Notes: generated by a model not told the origin, from the letters alone. Positions 1 through 5,201 are shown, counted from the stretch's first letter. The stretch: DNA of 10,150 nucleotides from an uncultured Bacteroidales bacterium (GCA_934716995.1 CAKUYO010000057.1:1-10150), one strand, 5' to 3'. Numbers and translations: made by a program.

Positions 1-38
1 TAAATACAGACAGTATCATCGCCATAGTATAGTCAATC

Positions 39-65
39 AGCCGCCCTTCTGGGCGGCTTTCTTTT
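39..65 (+). terminator. Rho-independent terminator of an upstream gene
   Basis: AGCCGCCC (39-46) pairs with GGGCGGCT (51-58) across a TTCT loop and is followed by TTCTTTT. It ends a plus-strand gene lying to the left of the window. Confidence 0.85.
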
Positions 66-78
66 ACCTGTGGTTATT

Positions 79-218
79 TGATATTTCAATATCATTTATT
101 TTAGATTGCAAAAGAACAAACCTGATATTTGAAAATCAAATTATCACTTTTGCGTTATAAGAATATATTATATTTGAATATCATTATTTTGGAAGACTGA
201 ATTGATATTTGAATATCA
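79..218. repeat. Four copies of the 16-bp TGATATTTGAATATCA palindrome family
   Basis: Copies lie at 79-94 (centre TC), 123-138 (right arm AAAATCA), 168-183 (one mismatch) and 203-218 (perfect arms). The family is TGATATT, two asymmetric central bases, AATATCA. All copies lie between the preceding terminator and the next promoter. Confidence 0.85.
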
Positions 219-243
219 GAAAAACTTTTTTCAAAAAAGGGTA

Positions 244-272
244 TTGACAAATGCTGAAGAGTATGCTATAAT
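244..272 (+). promoter_or_regulatory. Vegetative-type promoter with extended -10
   Basis: TTGACA (244-249), a 17-bp spacer and TATAAT (267-272) preceded by TGC form a near-consensus promoter. It drives the gene at 320. The core lies in the recurring context TATTGACA ... TATAATATAAT shared with most promoters of the window. Confidence 0.92.
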
Positions 273-319
273 ATAATTGTTCCAAGGAGAACAAATAAAT
301 CTAAAGGAGATACATACAG

Positions 320-520
320 ATGATTAAAGACCTGATGGACGACCAGAAAGTTGAGGTTTTCAACTGCTACACCGGACAGAGCATCACGCGGCTATGGAAG
401 TTTTTCACCAAGGAAGAGCGCGAGGCACTGGAACGGAAAGCGCAGATGTGCTATCTGCTGGCAGAGTGTGAAACGGCTGACGTTCTGGTTATCGTAAACG
501 ATGCAGAGGCTTTTCAGTAA
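320..520 (+). CDS. Hypothetical 66-aa acidic protein
   Basis: This gene codes for a small soluble protein whose function I do not recognise. It starts at ATG 320, nine bases after a strong AAAGGAGA ribosome site (303-310), and ends in TAA. The product is rich in Glu and Asp. It has a probable helix around residues 27-45 (WKFFTKEEREALERKAQMC) followed by a hydrophobic strand-like end (ADVLVIVND). No signal peptide or membrane segment is visible. It forms a complete monocistronic cassette: its own near-consensus promoter at 244-272 and its own terminator at 526-554. Isolated small ORFs of this kind are typical of phage early regions and plasmid accessory regions. Coding status is well supported by the flanking signals; function is open. 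Confidence 0.85.
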   Translation: MIKDLMDDQKVEVFNCYTGQSITRLWKFFTKEEREALERKAQMCYLLAECETADVLVIVNDAEAFQ

Positions 521-525
521 AACTT

Positions 526-554
526 TGGGCGGTGATAAGCCGCCCATTTCTTTT
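526..554 (+). terminator. Rho-independent terminator
   Basis: TGGGCGG (526-532) pairs with CCGCCCA (540-546), followed by TTTCTTTT. It begins six bases after the stop codon of the 66-aa gene. Confidence 0.9.
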
Positions 555-567
555 AGATTAAATTAGC

Positions 568-670
568 TGATATTTGAATATCAAGAAATCAAGAGTTTGC
601 AATTTACAAAATTGATATTGCTCCACCTTTGGTGGACAATATACGGTAAAACCGTGATATTGAAATATCA
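568..670. repeat. Palindrome copies flanking two GC-rich hairpins
   Basis: Palindrome copies are at 568-583 (perfect) and 655-670 (TGATATTGAAATATCA, perfect arms with centre GA). Between them, ATATTG-C-TCCACC pairs with GGTGGA-CAATAT (615-642, a 12-bp stem with one bulged C and a TTT loop), and ACGGT pairs with ACCGT (643-655). These are consecutive inverted repeats with no U-tract, so they are not classical terminators. Confidence 0.75.
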
Positions 671-740
671 AATTACAAAAACCGAAAATCTTTATTAAAA
701 ACAAAAAATACAAAAATCTTAAAAAATTAGAAAAACACTA

Positions 741-769
741 TTGACAAAATCTAAAATAAAGAGTATAAT
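741..769 (+). promoter_or_regulatory. Vegetative-type promoter
   Basis: TTGACA (741-746), a 17-bp spacer and TATAAT (764-769), with a second overlapping TATAAT. Unlike its neighbours it lacks the TGn extension. It drives the two-gene unit starting at 797. Confidence 0.92.
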
Positions 770-796
770 ATAATTACAGACAGCGAGGTAAAACAA

Positions 797-979
797 ATGG
801 AAAACGTATTTATTCTGATTTTTGTTCTCATGTTCATCGGTGCTTGCTTTATTTGCACTACCAACTTTTACGCCGTAATTGCTGGTTTTGGTATGGTCGC
901 TATCGCGGTCTGCCTGTGCTACTGGGCAATCACTGATGGACTCGAAGAAACTGCTGACGCTGAATTTGAGGAGGTTTAA
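797..979 (+). CDS. Small two-helix membrane protein, 60 aa
   Basis: This is a predicted integral membrane miniprotein of unknown function. Residues 4-22 and about 24-46 are two hydrophobic segments separated by a very short polar turn (TTN). An acidic C-terminal tail follows (DGLEETADAEFEEV). There is no lipobox and no basic residue anywhere, so topology is hard to predict. The start is ATG 797, after a GCGAGGT ribosome site (783-789). It is the first gene of a two-gene unit: its last codons contain the ribosome site GAGGAGG for the next ORF, and only two bases separate them, so translation is probably coupled. The next product appears to be exported, so both may act at the cell envelope. That link is inference; holin-like size and shape is one alternative, but nothing specific supports it. 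Confidence 0.85.
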   Translation: MENVFILIFVLMFIGACFICTTNFYAVIAGFGMVAIAVCLCYWAITDGLEETADAEFEEV

Positions 980-981
980 CT

Positions 982-1296
982 ATGCTGACTATTGCTTCTA
1001 TCATGATGGCTCTTTCCATTCTGACCACTTCTCCTGCCCTTTGCAAGCCCTACATTAGCGTTCCTACCGAGTGCGGTATCGTGGAGGAGTACCGCGAGTG
1101 CGAGGTCGTAGAAAGCCGCTACGATGGCTCTCGTGGCGTATATGTTGTTACTGTCAAGACCGCAGACGGGCAACTGTGGGATATGCTGGACAGGGAGGAC
1201 TACTGGCGCACTGGCGACCGCCTTGTGGCCTGTTTTGACCGCTACGAGGACACTGGCGTTGTGGAACTGAATAGCGTCTGCACTGACAAATACTAA
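982..1296 (+). CDS. Predicted exported small beta-rich protein, 104 aa
   Basis: The function is not known. Residues 1-21 are hydrophobic and end in ALC-K, resembling a signal peptide, but the usual basic N-terminus is missing, so export is a moderate inference. The mature part (about 29-104) alternates hydrophobic residues in a pattern expected of a small beta-barrel: CGIVEEY..., VYVVTVKTADGQLWDM, then DYWRTGDRLVACFDRYEDTG. The order 'V...V.T.DG..W......W..GD.....D..GT' recalls short hypothetical proteins common in Firmicute phages and plasmids, and the same layout is seen in the lipoprotein at 7278-7562. It starts two bases after the preceding membrane protein gene, with GAGGAGG at 968-974, and is followed by a terminator at 1304-1329. 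Confidence 0.85.
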   Translation: MLTIASIMMALSILTTSPALCKPYISVPTECGIVEEYRECEVVESRYDGSRGVYVVTVKTADGQLWDMLDREDYWRTGDRLVACFDRYEDTGVVELNSVCTDKY

Positions 1297-1303
1297 GAAC
1301 TGT

Positions 1304-1329
1304 GCCGCTGAAAAGCGGCCTTTTCTTTT
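1304..1329 (+). terminator. Rho-independent terminator
   Basis: GCCGCT (1304-1309), loop GAAA, AGCGGC (1314-1319), then a CTTTTCTTTT tract. It closes the two-gene unit. Confidence 0.88.
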
Positions 1330-1341
1330 AGATTAGAAAAC

Positions 1342-1357
1342 TGATTTTCAAATATCA
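1342..1357 (-). repeat. TGATTTTCAAATATCA palindrome copy
   Basis: One copy with centre CA, i.e. the opposite orientation to most copies. The left arm is the TGATTTT variant and the right arm is canonical. Confidence 0.8.
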
Positions 1358-1383
1358 ATCTAAAAGAAATTTGAAATTGGGTA

Positions 1384-1412
1384 TTGACATTTAGCGCAGA
1401 GTATGCTATACT
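1384..1412 (+). promoter_or_regulatory. Vegetative-type promoter with extended -10
   Basis: TTGACA (1384-1389), a 17-bp spacer and TATACT (1407-1412) preceded by TGC, followed by ATAATCACAG as in neighbouring promoters. The predicted transcript starts at about 1419, which rules out the upstream in-frame ATG at 1403 as the gene start. Confidence 0.9.
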
Positions 1413-1438
1413 ATAATCACAGAAAGGTGGTATACATA

Positions 1439-1690
1439 ATGACTAGACAGGAACTTGCAATCGAACAAAAGGCACTCGCCGACAAGCTGACCATGCTCAC
1501 GAAGCAGACCGCACAATGGAAAGCAATCTTCTTGAACGACTCGCGCATCTTTGCAGAAAATCCGACACCTGATAACAAGATGAATCTGGACATATCGGCA
1601 AAGCACTTGCATCTGAATGAACGGTGGAAGAACGAGGCGTGGTGTAGATACGTTGCGCATCAAACTAAATACGGAGTCCTGCTGGACTAA
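1439..1690 (+). CDS. Hypothetical helical protein, 83 aa
   Basis: This product is not recognised. I chose ATG 1439 because AAAGGTGG (1423-1430) lies eight bases upstream. An in-frame ATG at 1403 lies within the promoter's -10 region and cannot be on the transcript. The protein is mostly helix-forming: residues 3-27 (RQELAIEQKALADKL...) have an amphipathic, coiled-coil-like pattern, and a second helical part, rich in Trp, His and Lys, follows around residues 49-70. No signal peptide, membrane segment or metal-binding cluster is visible. It is a monocistronic cassette with its own promoter and terminator (1696-1722). Confidence 0.85.
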   Translation: MTRQELAIEQKALADKLTMLTKQTAQWKAIFLNDSRIFAENPTPDNKMNLDISAKHLHLNERWKNEAWCRYVAHQTKYGVLLD

Positions 1691-1695
1691 TAGAA

Positions 1696-1722
1696 AGCCG
1701 GGAGAAATCCCGGCTATTCTTG
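1696..1722 (+). terminator. Rho-independent terminator
   Basis: AGCCGGGA (1696-1703), loop GAAA, TCCCGGCT (1708-1715), then ATTCTTGT. The stem is strong and the U-tract is weaker than in the neighbours. Confidence 0.85.
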
Positions 1723-1736
1723 TAGATGGCGGGTTG

Positions 1737-1912
1737 TGATTTTCAAATATCAAATTGCTCTAGTGGGCGTTCTGGAATATTGATTTTTGAATATCAGATT
1801 TTCTATATTTGAATATCAACAAAAGTGATATTGCAAAATCAAATACTTGATATTCAAATATGATACGAGGGTACAGGAGACTTATATTTGAATATCATGC
1901 AAGGGTACAGGA
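1737..1912. repeat. Non-coding spacer with six palindrome copies and a GGGTACAGGA direct repeat
   Basis: This is most of a 350-bp gene-free stretch. Palindrome copies lie at 1737-1752 (centre CA), 1781-1796, 1803-1818 (two mismatches), 1826-1841 (centre GC), 1848-1863 (CA) and 1882-1897 (one mismatch). The last two are each followed by AGGGTACAGGA (about 1868-1878 and 1902-1912), so a unit of palindrome half plus AGGGTACAGGA is duplicated with a period of about 34 bp. No ORF is supported here. Confidence 0.8.
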
Positions 1913-1969
1913 AAACGGGCTGATAGCAGATTGCACAAAAACTTTTCTTATTTTTCGTCAAATTGACTA

Positions 1970-1998
1970 TTGCTTTTTGTGTGCCGTTGTGGTATCAT
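1970..1998 (+). promoter_or_regulatory. Promoter with weaker -35 and extended -10
   Basis: TTGCTT (1970-1975), a 17-bp spacer and TATCAT (1993-1998) preceded by TGG, then ATAATCACAG. It is the same layout as the neighbouring promoters with a poorer core. Confidence 0.8.
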
Positions 1999-2043
1999 AT
2001 AATCACAGGGAAGACCTGAATACATAAAGCGAGGTACAAAACG

Positions 2044-2223
2044 ATGATGGTTAAAGGCAAATTAAGAACGGCTGAAGCGTGGGCGAGAATCGAGGACGAG
2101 CGCGAGGAGATGGCAAAACAGGCCGAGCGTGAAGCACAGATGGAGGCCGAGGAAAACGACATGGTTACATATCACGGCTACGAAGTTTCTGCTGAATACG
2201 CCGAGCAGATGGAAAGATACTAA
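2044..2223 (+). CDS. Hypothetical acidic coiled-coil-like protein, 59 aa
   Basis: A short, highly charged protein of unknown function. The sequence begins MMVKGKLRTAEAWARIEDE and continues with a Glu/Ala/Gln/Arg-rich stretch (residues about 9-38) that reads as one long amphipathic helix or coiled coil. It ends in a short tail with GYEVSAEYAEQMERY. The start is ATG 2044, with GCGAGGT (2029-2035) upstream; the adjacent ATG 2047 is an equally possible start. No signal peptide or membrane segment is present. It is monocistronic: promoter 1970-1998, terminator 2229-2258. The intact frame between good signals supports coding despite the small size. Small acidic helical proteins are frequent among phage host-takeover products, but nothing specific identifies this one. 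Confidence 0.78.
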   Translation: MMVKGKLRTAEAWARIEDEREEMAKQAEREAQMEAEENDMVTYHGYEVSAEYAEQMERY

Positions 2224-2228
2224 ACCTG

Positions 2229-2258
2229 AAGCGTGGATTTCTCCACGCTTTTCTTTTT
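2229..2258 (+). terminator. Rho-independent terminator
   Basis: AAGCGTGGA (2229-2237), loop TTTC, TCCACGCTT (2242-2250), then TTCTTTTT. Confidence 0.92.
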
Positions 2259-2272
2259 AGATTTTTCTAGTT

Positions 2273-2454
2273 TGATATTTCAATATCAAGTTTATAGTTT
2301 CCGAGTTTGTAAATTCTTGATTTTTGAATATCACTTTTTCTATTCTTGTATTTCAGTTTATTTGATATTTGAATATGACAGCGTACCGCTGTATATTGAA
2401 TATTGTTGATATTTGAATATCACACATCATCAGCGCGGTTAGTCACGACTAACC
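2273..2454. repeat. Spacer with four palindromes, a GC hairpin and a GTTAGT palindrome
   Basis: The 16-bp family occurs at 2273-2288 (centre TC), 2318-2333, 2363-2378 (ends ATGA) and 2407-2422 (perfect). ACAGCG-TAC-CGCTGT (2378-2392) is a perfect small hairpin wedged between copies. GGTTAGTCACGACTAACC (2437-2454) is the first member of the second palindrome family (GTTAGT, four bases, ACTAAC). No gene is supported between 2224 and 2671. Confidence 0.8.
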
Positions 2455-2507
2455 CTATTGCACAATTCTGCACAAAAATAAATGCTATTTCTTGTTTATT
2501 CTGCGAA

Positions 2508-2552
2508 TTGTTATTTTTGCGTGGATATGGTATTATATACTTGCAAGGAGGG
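2508..2552 (+). promoter_or_regulatory. Upstream promoter followed by an orphan ribosome site
   Basis: TTGTTA (2508-2513), a 17-bp spacer and TATTAT (2531-2536) preceded by TGG. AAGGAGGG follows at 2545-2552, a strong ribosome site with no ATG, GTG or TTG at usable distance. It is either a second promoter for the gene at 2672 or the remains of a cassette whose ORF was lost. Confidence 0.6.
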
Positions 2553-2599
2553 AACAAGAAAAAGAACAAAAGAAATCCCAAAAATCTAAAAATTGGGTA

Positions 2600-2628
2600 T
2601 TGACAGAATCCGCTGAATATGCTATAAT
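2600..2628 (+). promoter_or_regulatory. Vegetative-type promoter with extended -10
   Basis: TTGACA (2600-2605), a 17-bp spacer and TATAAT (2623-2628) preceded by TGC. It drives the gene at 2672. The in-frame ATG at 2636 would be at the transcript's very 5' end without a ribosome site. Confidence 0.93.
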
Positions 2629-2671
2629 ATAGACAGTGGATAACACAAATACATATCGGAGGTTACATACC

Positions 2672-2983
2672 ATGACTACCAAATTTATCGTTACTATCGG
2701 TTTGTTCGACAAGGATAGCAAGAAGCTGGAAATCGACCCGGCAAACGCTCAGGCACTTTTGAACAATGAAGTGGCAAGGCGTTTCGATGGCGCAACCGTG
2801 ATGTCCGCTGATGGCGTGTATAAGCACAACAACGGCGAGACGGTACGAGAGCCTAGCTTGCGTGTTGAGCTGTGCTACACGACGCGAGAGGCCGCTGTGG
2901 AGCTGTGCAAATGGGCGAAGGCCGCATTTAATCAGGAGTCGGTTATGCTCGAAGCTGTGCAGGAGGAATGTGACTTCATCTAA
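2672..2983 (+). CDS. DUF3574-like small protein, 103 aa
   Basis: The biochemical role is unknown. I start it at ATG 2672, eight bases after GGAGGT (2658-2663). The sequence has a recognisable ferredoxin-like arrangement: a first strand FIVTIGLFDKDSKK (4-17); a helix with ALLNNEVARRF; then FDGATVMSADGVYKHNNGE and a second core strand SLRVELCYTT (about residues 65-74); and a closing helix with FNQESVML. The motifs 'GL.D', 'F.G.T...A.G.Y....G....EPS...' and 'FNQESV' match the pattern I recall for the DUF3574 group (short proteins, in other bacteria often lipoproteins). This copy has no signal peptide, so it should be cytoplasmic. It stands alone with two possible upstream promoters and a strong terminator at 3008-3034. 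The family assignment is from memory of motifs. Confidence 0.85.
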   Translation: MTTKFIVTIGLFDKDSKKLEIDPANAQALLNNEVARRFDGATVMSADGVYKHNNGETVREPSLRVELCYTTREAAVELCKWAKAAFNQESVMLEAVQEECDFI

Positions 2984-3007
2984 GTGAAGTTCACTTGAAT
3001 AAAGTGG

Positions 3008-3034
3008 GCAGGGCGAAAGCCCTGCTTTACTTTT
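3008..3034 (+). terminator. Rho-independent terminator
   Basis: GCAGGGC (3008-3014), loop GAAA, GCCCTGC (3019-3025), then TTTACTTTT. A smaller inverted repeat AAGTGA-AGT-TCACTT spans the stop-codon region just upstream. Confidence 0.92.
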
Positions 3035-3043
3035 GTGAAGTGA

Positions 3044-3351
3044 GTTAGTTATGACTAACCAGTGCAACGTAAAACACATATTTGAATATCACGTTGTATA
3101 CATGGTTGTACCTAATCAAATATTTAACAATCTTTTTGCTACAGTACGTTGTATACAACAATGTACTTAACCAAAAATGTAACAATCTTTCTGTTGTATA
3201 CAAGTTTGGACTTTACCAAATATTTAACAAAGTCGTGCCTGAAATTTGATATTCAAATATCAACTTCTATAATTTACAAATTAAATTCTATGATATTGAA
3301 ATATCAAATGATTTACAATTTACAAATACAAAAATTGATATTCAAAAATCA
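3044..3351. repeat. Non-coding spacer with all three palindrome families
   Basis: The stretch 2984-3510 has no supported gene before the HicA-like ORF. It holds GTTAGTTATGACTAAC (3044-3059) and a 16-bp-family remnant (3076-3091). Three tandem units follow, beginning GTTGTATAC at 3093, 3148 (perfect GTTGTATACAAC) and 3193. Each unit continues with a TGTAC- or TGGAC-like half, then CAAA, then ATTTAACAA or a close variant. Last come three copies of the 16-bp family at 3247-3262 (CA), 3291-3306 (GA) and 3336-3351 (CA). A reading frame can be drawn across 3149-3397, but it has no ribosome site and merely translates the repeats. Confidence 0.8.
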
Positions 3352-3405
3352 AAAAATAAAAAACAAATTAAATATAAATTCTTTCAAAAATTTTTAATTT
3401 GACTA

Positions 3406-3434
3406 TTGACATTTGAATTGTGTTTTGCTATAAT
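3406..3434 (+). promoter_or_regulatory. Vegetative-type promoter with extended -10
   Basis: TTGACA (3406-3411), a 17-bp spacer and TATAAT (3429-3434) preceded by TGC. It produces a leader of about 70 nt ahead of the HicA-like gene, longer than in the other cassettes. Confidence 0.93.
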
Positions 3435-3510
3435 ATAATCAGAGGGCAGGGTTAAAATAAATAAATCGAAATTCACTACTCAAAAGCCAAAAGGCAGAAA
3501 GGAATCTAAA

Positions 3511-3705
3511 ATGAAAGAAATTAAAAGAATCACGGTGCAAAGAGCATTGCGCAAAGCTGGCTTTACACTTGACCACATTAGCGGCTCGCATCACATTTAC
3601 CGCAGAGGCGAGGGAGAAATGTTGACAGTGCCACTTGCTAGAAGCGTAAATGGTAAACTTTGGCATGACATTTGTAGACAGCATGACATCCCTTGGGAGG
3701 TGTGA
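3511..3705 (+). CDS. HicA-like protein (solitary), 64 aa
   Basis: This protein resembles HicA, the small double-stranded-RNA-binding-fold mRNA interferase of type II toxin-antitoxin systems. Visible family features are a first helix followed by LRKAGF (residues 13-18), the hallmark GSHHIYRR (25-32) that contains the catalytic His of the family, the strand MLTVP (about 37-41), and a final helix ending ICRQHDIPWEV. The length is normal for HicA. The family often has a His shortly after the TVP motif; here the segment reads TVPLARSVNGKLWHD, so that position is altered or shifted. The start is ATG 3511, after AGAAAGGA (3496-3503). No HicB antitoxin gene lies up- or downstream; a terminator follows at 3731. 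It may therefore be inactive as a toxin, neutralised by an unlinked partner, or used as an RNA-binding regulator. Family assignment is fairly secure; activity is not. Confidence 0.85.
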   Translation: MKEIKRITVQRALRKAGFTLDHISGSHHIYRRGEGEMLTVPLARSVNGKLWHDICRQHDIPWEV

Positions 3706-3730
3706 AATAATTAACAAAGTCCCTGCCCTG

Positions 3731-3766
3731 ACGACCTGATGAGAAGAATCAGGTCGTTTTATTTTT
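3731..3766 (+). terminator. Rho-independent terminator
   Basis: ACGACCTGAT (3731-3740) pairs with ATCAGGTCGT (3748-3757) across a 7-nt loop, followed by TTTATTTTT. Confidence 0.9.
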
Positions 3767-3772
3767 AACAAA

Positions 3773-3871
3773 GTTAGTTAGCTTAAACTAACCCATGATA
3801 AAAATTTAACAAAGTCTTATGGTTAGTTATGACTAACTCAATTTACAAAAATTTTTGATATTTGAAAATCA
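3773..3871. repeat. Two GTTAGT palindromes and one 16-bp palindrome
   Basis: GTTAGTTAGCTTAAACTAAC (3773-3792), GTTAGTTATGACTAAC (3822-3837, identical to the copy at 3044-3059) and TGATATTTGAAAATCA (3856-3871). Confidence 0.85.
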
Positions 3872-3903
3872 CGAAATGAAATTGTAAACAATTCTTGATT
3901 CAT

Positions 3904-3932
3904 GGGACATTCCGCGCCCAGTATGGTATAAT
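3904..3932 (+). promoter_or_regulatory. Promoter with weak -35 and strong extended -10
   Basis: GGGACA (3904-3909), a 17-bp spacer and TATAAT (3927-3932) preceded by TGG, followed by AATCATAG as in the other promoters. It points into a stretch with no convincing ORF. Confidence 0.75.
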
Positions 3933-3938
3933 AATCAT

Positions 3939-4100
3939 AGTCCAAAACCGCGTAGCCCCGGCGGAACAGAGAGGCCACAGAGAGCGGCTATAAAGGGCTT
4001 GTTTGCTATGCGGCAAACTGTACTAGACAGCACAGAAAACGCATTGCAGAGCCTCACAGGGCTACTAGAGCAGGAATAAACAAAATTATTCTACTTCGGT
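3939..4100 (+). ncRNA. Candidate small structured RNA
   Basis: A promoter at 3904-3932 leads into about 140 bases that are clearly GC-richer than the surrounding spacer and free of its palindromes. Local pairings include GTTTGC/GCAAAC (4001-4006 with 4013-4018, 6-nt loop), CTGT/ACAG (about 4019-4031), TAGCC (3953-3957) with GGCTA (3986-3990), and a short CTAC-TTCG-GTGG stem near 4092-4103. The only ORF is 23 codons (4008-4079), with its ATG inside the first hairpin loop and no good ribosome site. No clear intrinsic terminator is visible, so the 3' end is a guess. It could also be a decayed gene cassette or a leader peptide. Confidence 0.35.
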
Positions 4101-4458
4101 GGGCTACTATAAGGATTTACAAAAACATTCCAGCATTTCCGCATACTATAAGGACATATACAAAATTTTCGTACAATTCCACGCTTGTAGAATACAAAAC
4201 AAGAAAAAATAAATTAAATATTCAAAAATCAAGATAGAAAAAATTTTATAAAATAATTTTTATAGAAAATTTTTAATAAATTATATTTGAATATCATTTG
4301 TTGTAAATTTGATATTTGAAAATCAGATAGAGACGAGTGCAGAAGTGAAGATTTGATATTTGAATAGCAGGAATCTAATAGGCGAGAACTGATTTGTTCA
4401 TATTTGAATATCAAGAAACGAATTGAATCTAAAGAGAGAATTTGGTATTTGAATATCA
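4101..4458. repeat. Non-coding spacer: a short direct repeat and five palindromes
   Basis: ACTATAAGGA occurs twice about 40 bp apart (near 4107 and 4145), each followed by a pyrimidine-rich link and ACAAAA. Five copies of the 16-bp palindrome follow at 4281-4296 (one mismatch), 4310-4325 (right arm AAAATCA), 4354-4369 (one mismatch), 4398-4413 (one mismatch) and 4443-4458 (one mismatch). No gene is supported here on either strand; long open frames are translated AT-rich repeats without ribosome sites. Confidence 0.75.
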
Positions 4459-4525
4459 TGAAAACGAGGCGTAGATGCTTCACTGTACTAAATTGTGAAC
4501 AATTTGTGAACTTTTCAATTTGCTA

Positions 4526-4554
4526 TTGATTTTTGTGTTGCGTTCTGGTAGAAT
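4526..4554 (+). promoter_or_regulatory. Promoter with moderate core and extended -10
   Basis: TTGATT (4526-4531), a 17-bp spacer and TAGAAT (4549-4554) preceded by TGG, then AGAATCACGG. It is closely related to the promoter at 1970-1998 (shared TTTTTGTGT in the spacer). Confidence 0.85.
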
Positions 4555-4621
4555 AGAATCACGGAAAGGGCAACAGGCCAAAGCCCAAACCGAATACATA
4601 ACGACAGATGAGGTACATATC

Positions 4622-4918
4622 ATGAGCAAGATGGCAAAATTGAATAGTCAGTCGAGAATCAATCGTGCATGGACGAAGCCCTTCGTGCAAATCACCACCA
4701 CCGAGAACGGCTGGACGACAGAAGAAAAGTGGACGAAATGCCACCCGATGACAGGCCGCGAGATGAATCGCGCACTGTATCAAAACGGCCTCTGGTGGAC
4801 GCTGGCAGGATATGGCAGAGGATGGGTTAAGCCCTATGAAACCCCGAAACTCGACCGTAACAAGAAGTACGTCATTGCGGAGCGTTTCGGATTTATCCAG
4901 ATTAAGGAAGTCAAGTAA
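4622..4918 (+). CDS. Hypothetical basic, Trp-rich protein, 98 aa
   Basis: This product is not recognised. I start it at ATG 4622 because TGAGGT (4609-4614) lies seven bases upstream. Longer in-frame starts would lie inside the promoter; the ATG three codons on (4631) is an alternative. The protein is basic and has six Trp, with motifs RAWTKPFVQITTTENGWTTEEKW, an arginine/glycine stretch GYGRGWVKPYE and a C-terminal strand-like part RFGFIQIKEVK. The mix of aromatic and basic residues would suit nucleic-acid or protein contact, but that is only a composition argument. No signal peptide or transmembrane segment is present. It is the last of the monocistronic cassettes, with its own promoter and a strong terminator (4927-4957). 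Confidence 0.85.
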   Translation: MSKMAKLNSQSRINRAWTKPFVQITTTENGWTTEEKWTKCHPMTGREMNRALYQNGLWWTLAGYGRGWVKPYETPKLDRNKKYVIAERFGFIQIKEVK

Positions 4919-4926
4919 ACAGACAG

Positions 4927-4957
4927 GCTCACGCTAAAAAGCGTGGGCTTTTCTTTT
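4927..4957 (+). terminator. Rho-independent terminator
   Basis: GCTCACGC (4927-4934) pairs with GCGTGGGC (4941-4948) with one G-U pair, loop TAAAAA, then TTTTCTTTTT. Confidence 0.9.
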
Positions 4958-4970
4958 TAGATTTATTCTC

Positions 4971-5201
4971 TCATATTTGAATATCATTTATTCTAAAATT
5001 TTTCGTTTTAGATTTTTGATATTTGAAAATCAAGCGTATTTGTAAATTTATTGAATTTTTTCTGTTACAGCAATTATATCAATTTTTTCTGTTTTGATAT
5101 TTGAAAATCAGATAGAGCGTTTTGCATTTGTAAATTAGATGATATTTGAATATGAATCTAAAGAGTATAGAGGCCCAAAAGTTATTGATATTCAAAAATC
5201 A
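4971..5201. repeat. Five 16-bp palindromes and an AATTTTTTCTGTT direct repeat
   Basis: Palindrome copies lie at 4971-4986 (one mismatch), 5017-5032, 5095-5110 (both with right arm AAAATCA), 5140-5155 (ends ATGA) and 5186-5201 (centre CA). AATTTTTTCTGTT occurs at 5054-5066 and 5081-5093. This begins a gene-free region running to about 6297. Confidence 0.82.

Noticed and set aside
2635..2643. DnaA-box-like AGTGGATAA
   Set aside because: A single near-match just downstream of a promoter -10, with no other DnaA boxes nearby.
3149..3397. Plus-strand ORF of 82 codons rich in Ile, Lys, Asn and Leu
   Set aside because: It translates tandem palindromes and AT-rich spacer, has no ribosome site, and runs into the next promoter.
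4008..4079. 23-codon ORF as a real gene
   Set aside because: No good ribosome site, the ATG lies in a hairpin loop, and it is very short; mentioned only under the candidate RNA.
3939..4100. tRNA gene
   Set aside because: No TTCRANNC T-loop motif, no cloverleaf arms in the right order, and no CCA end.
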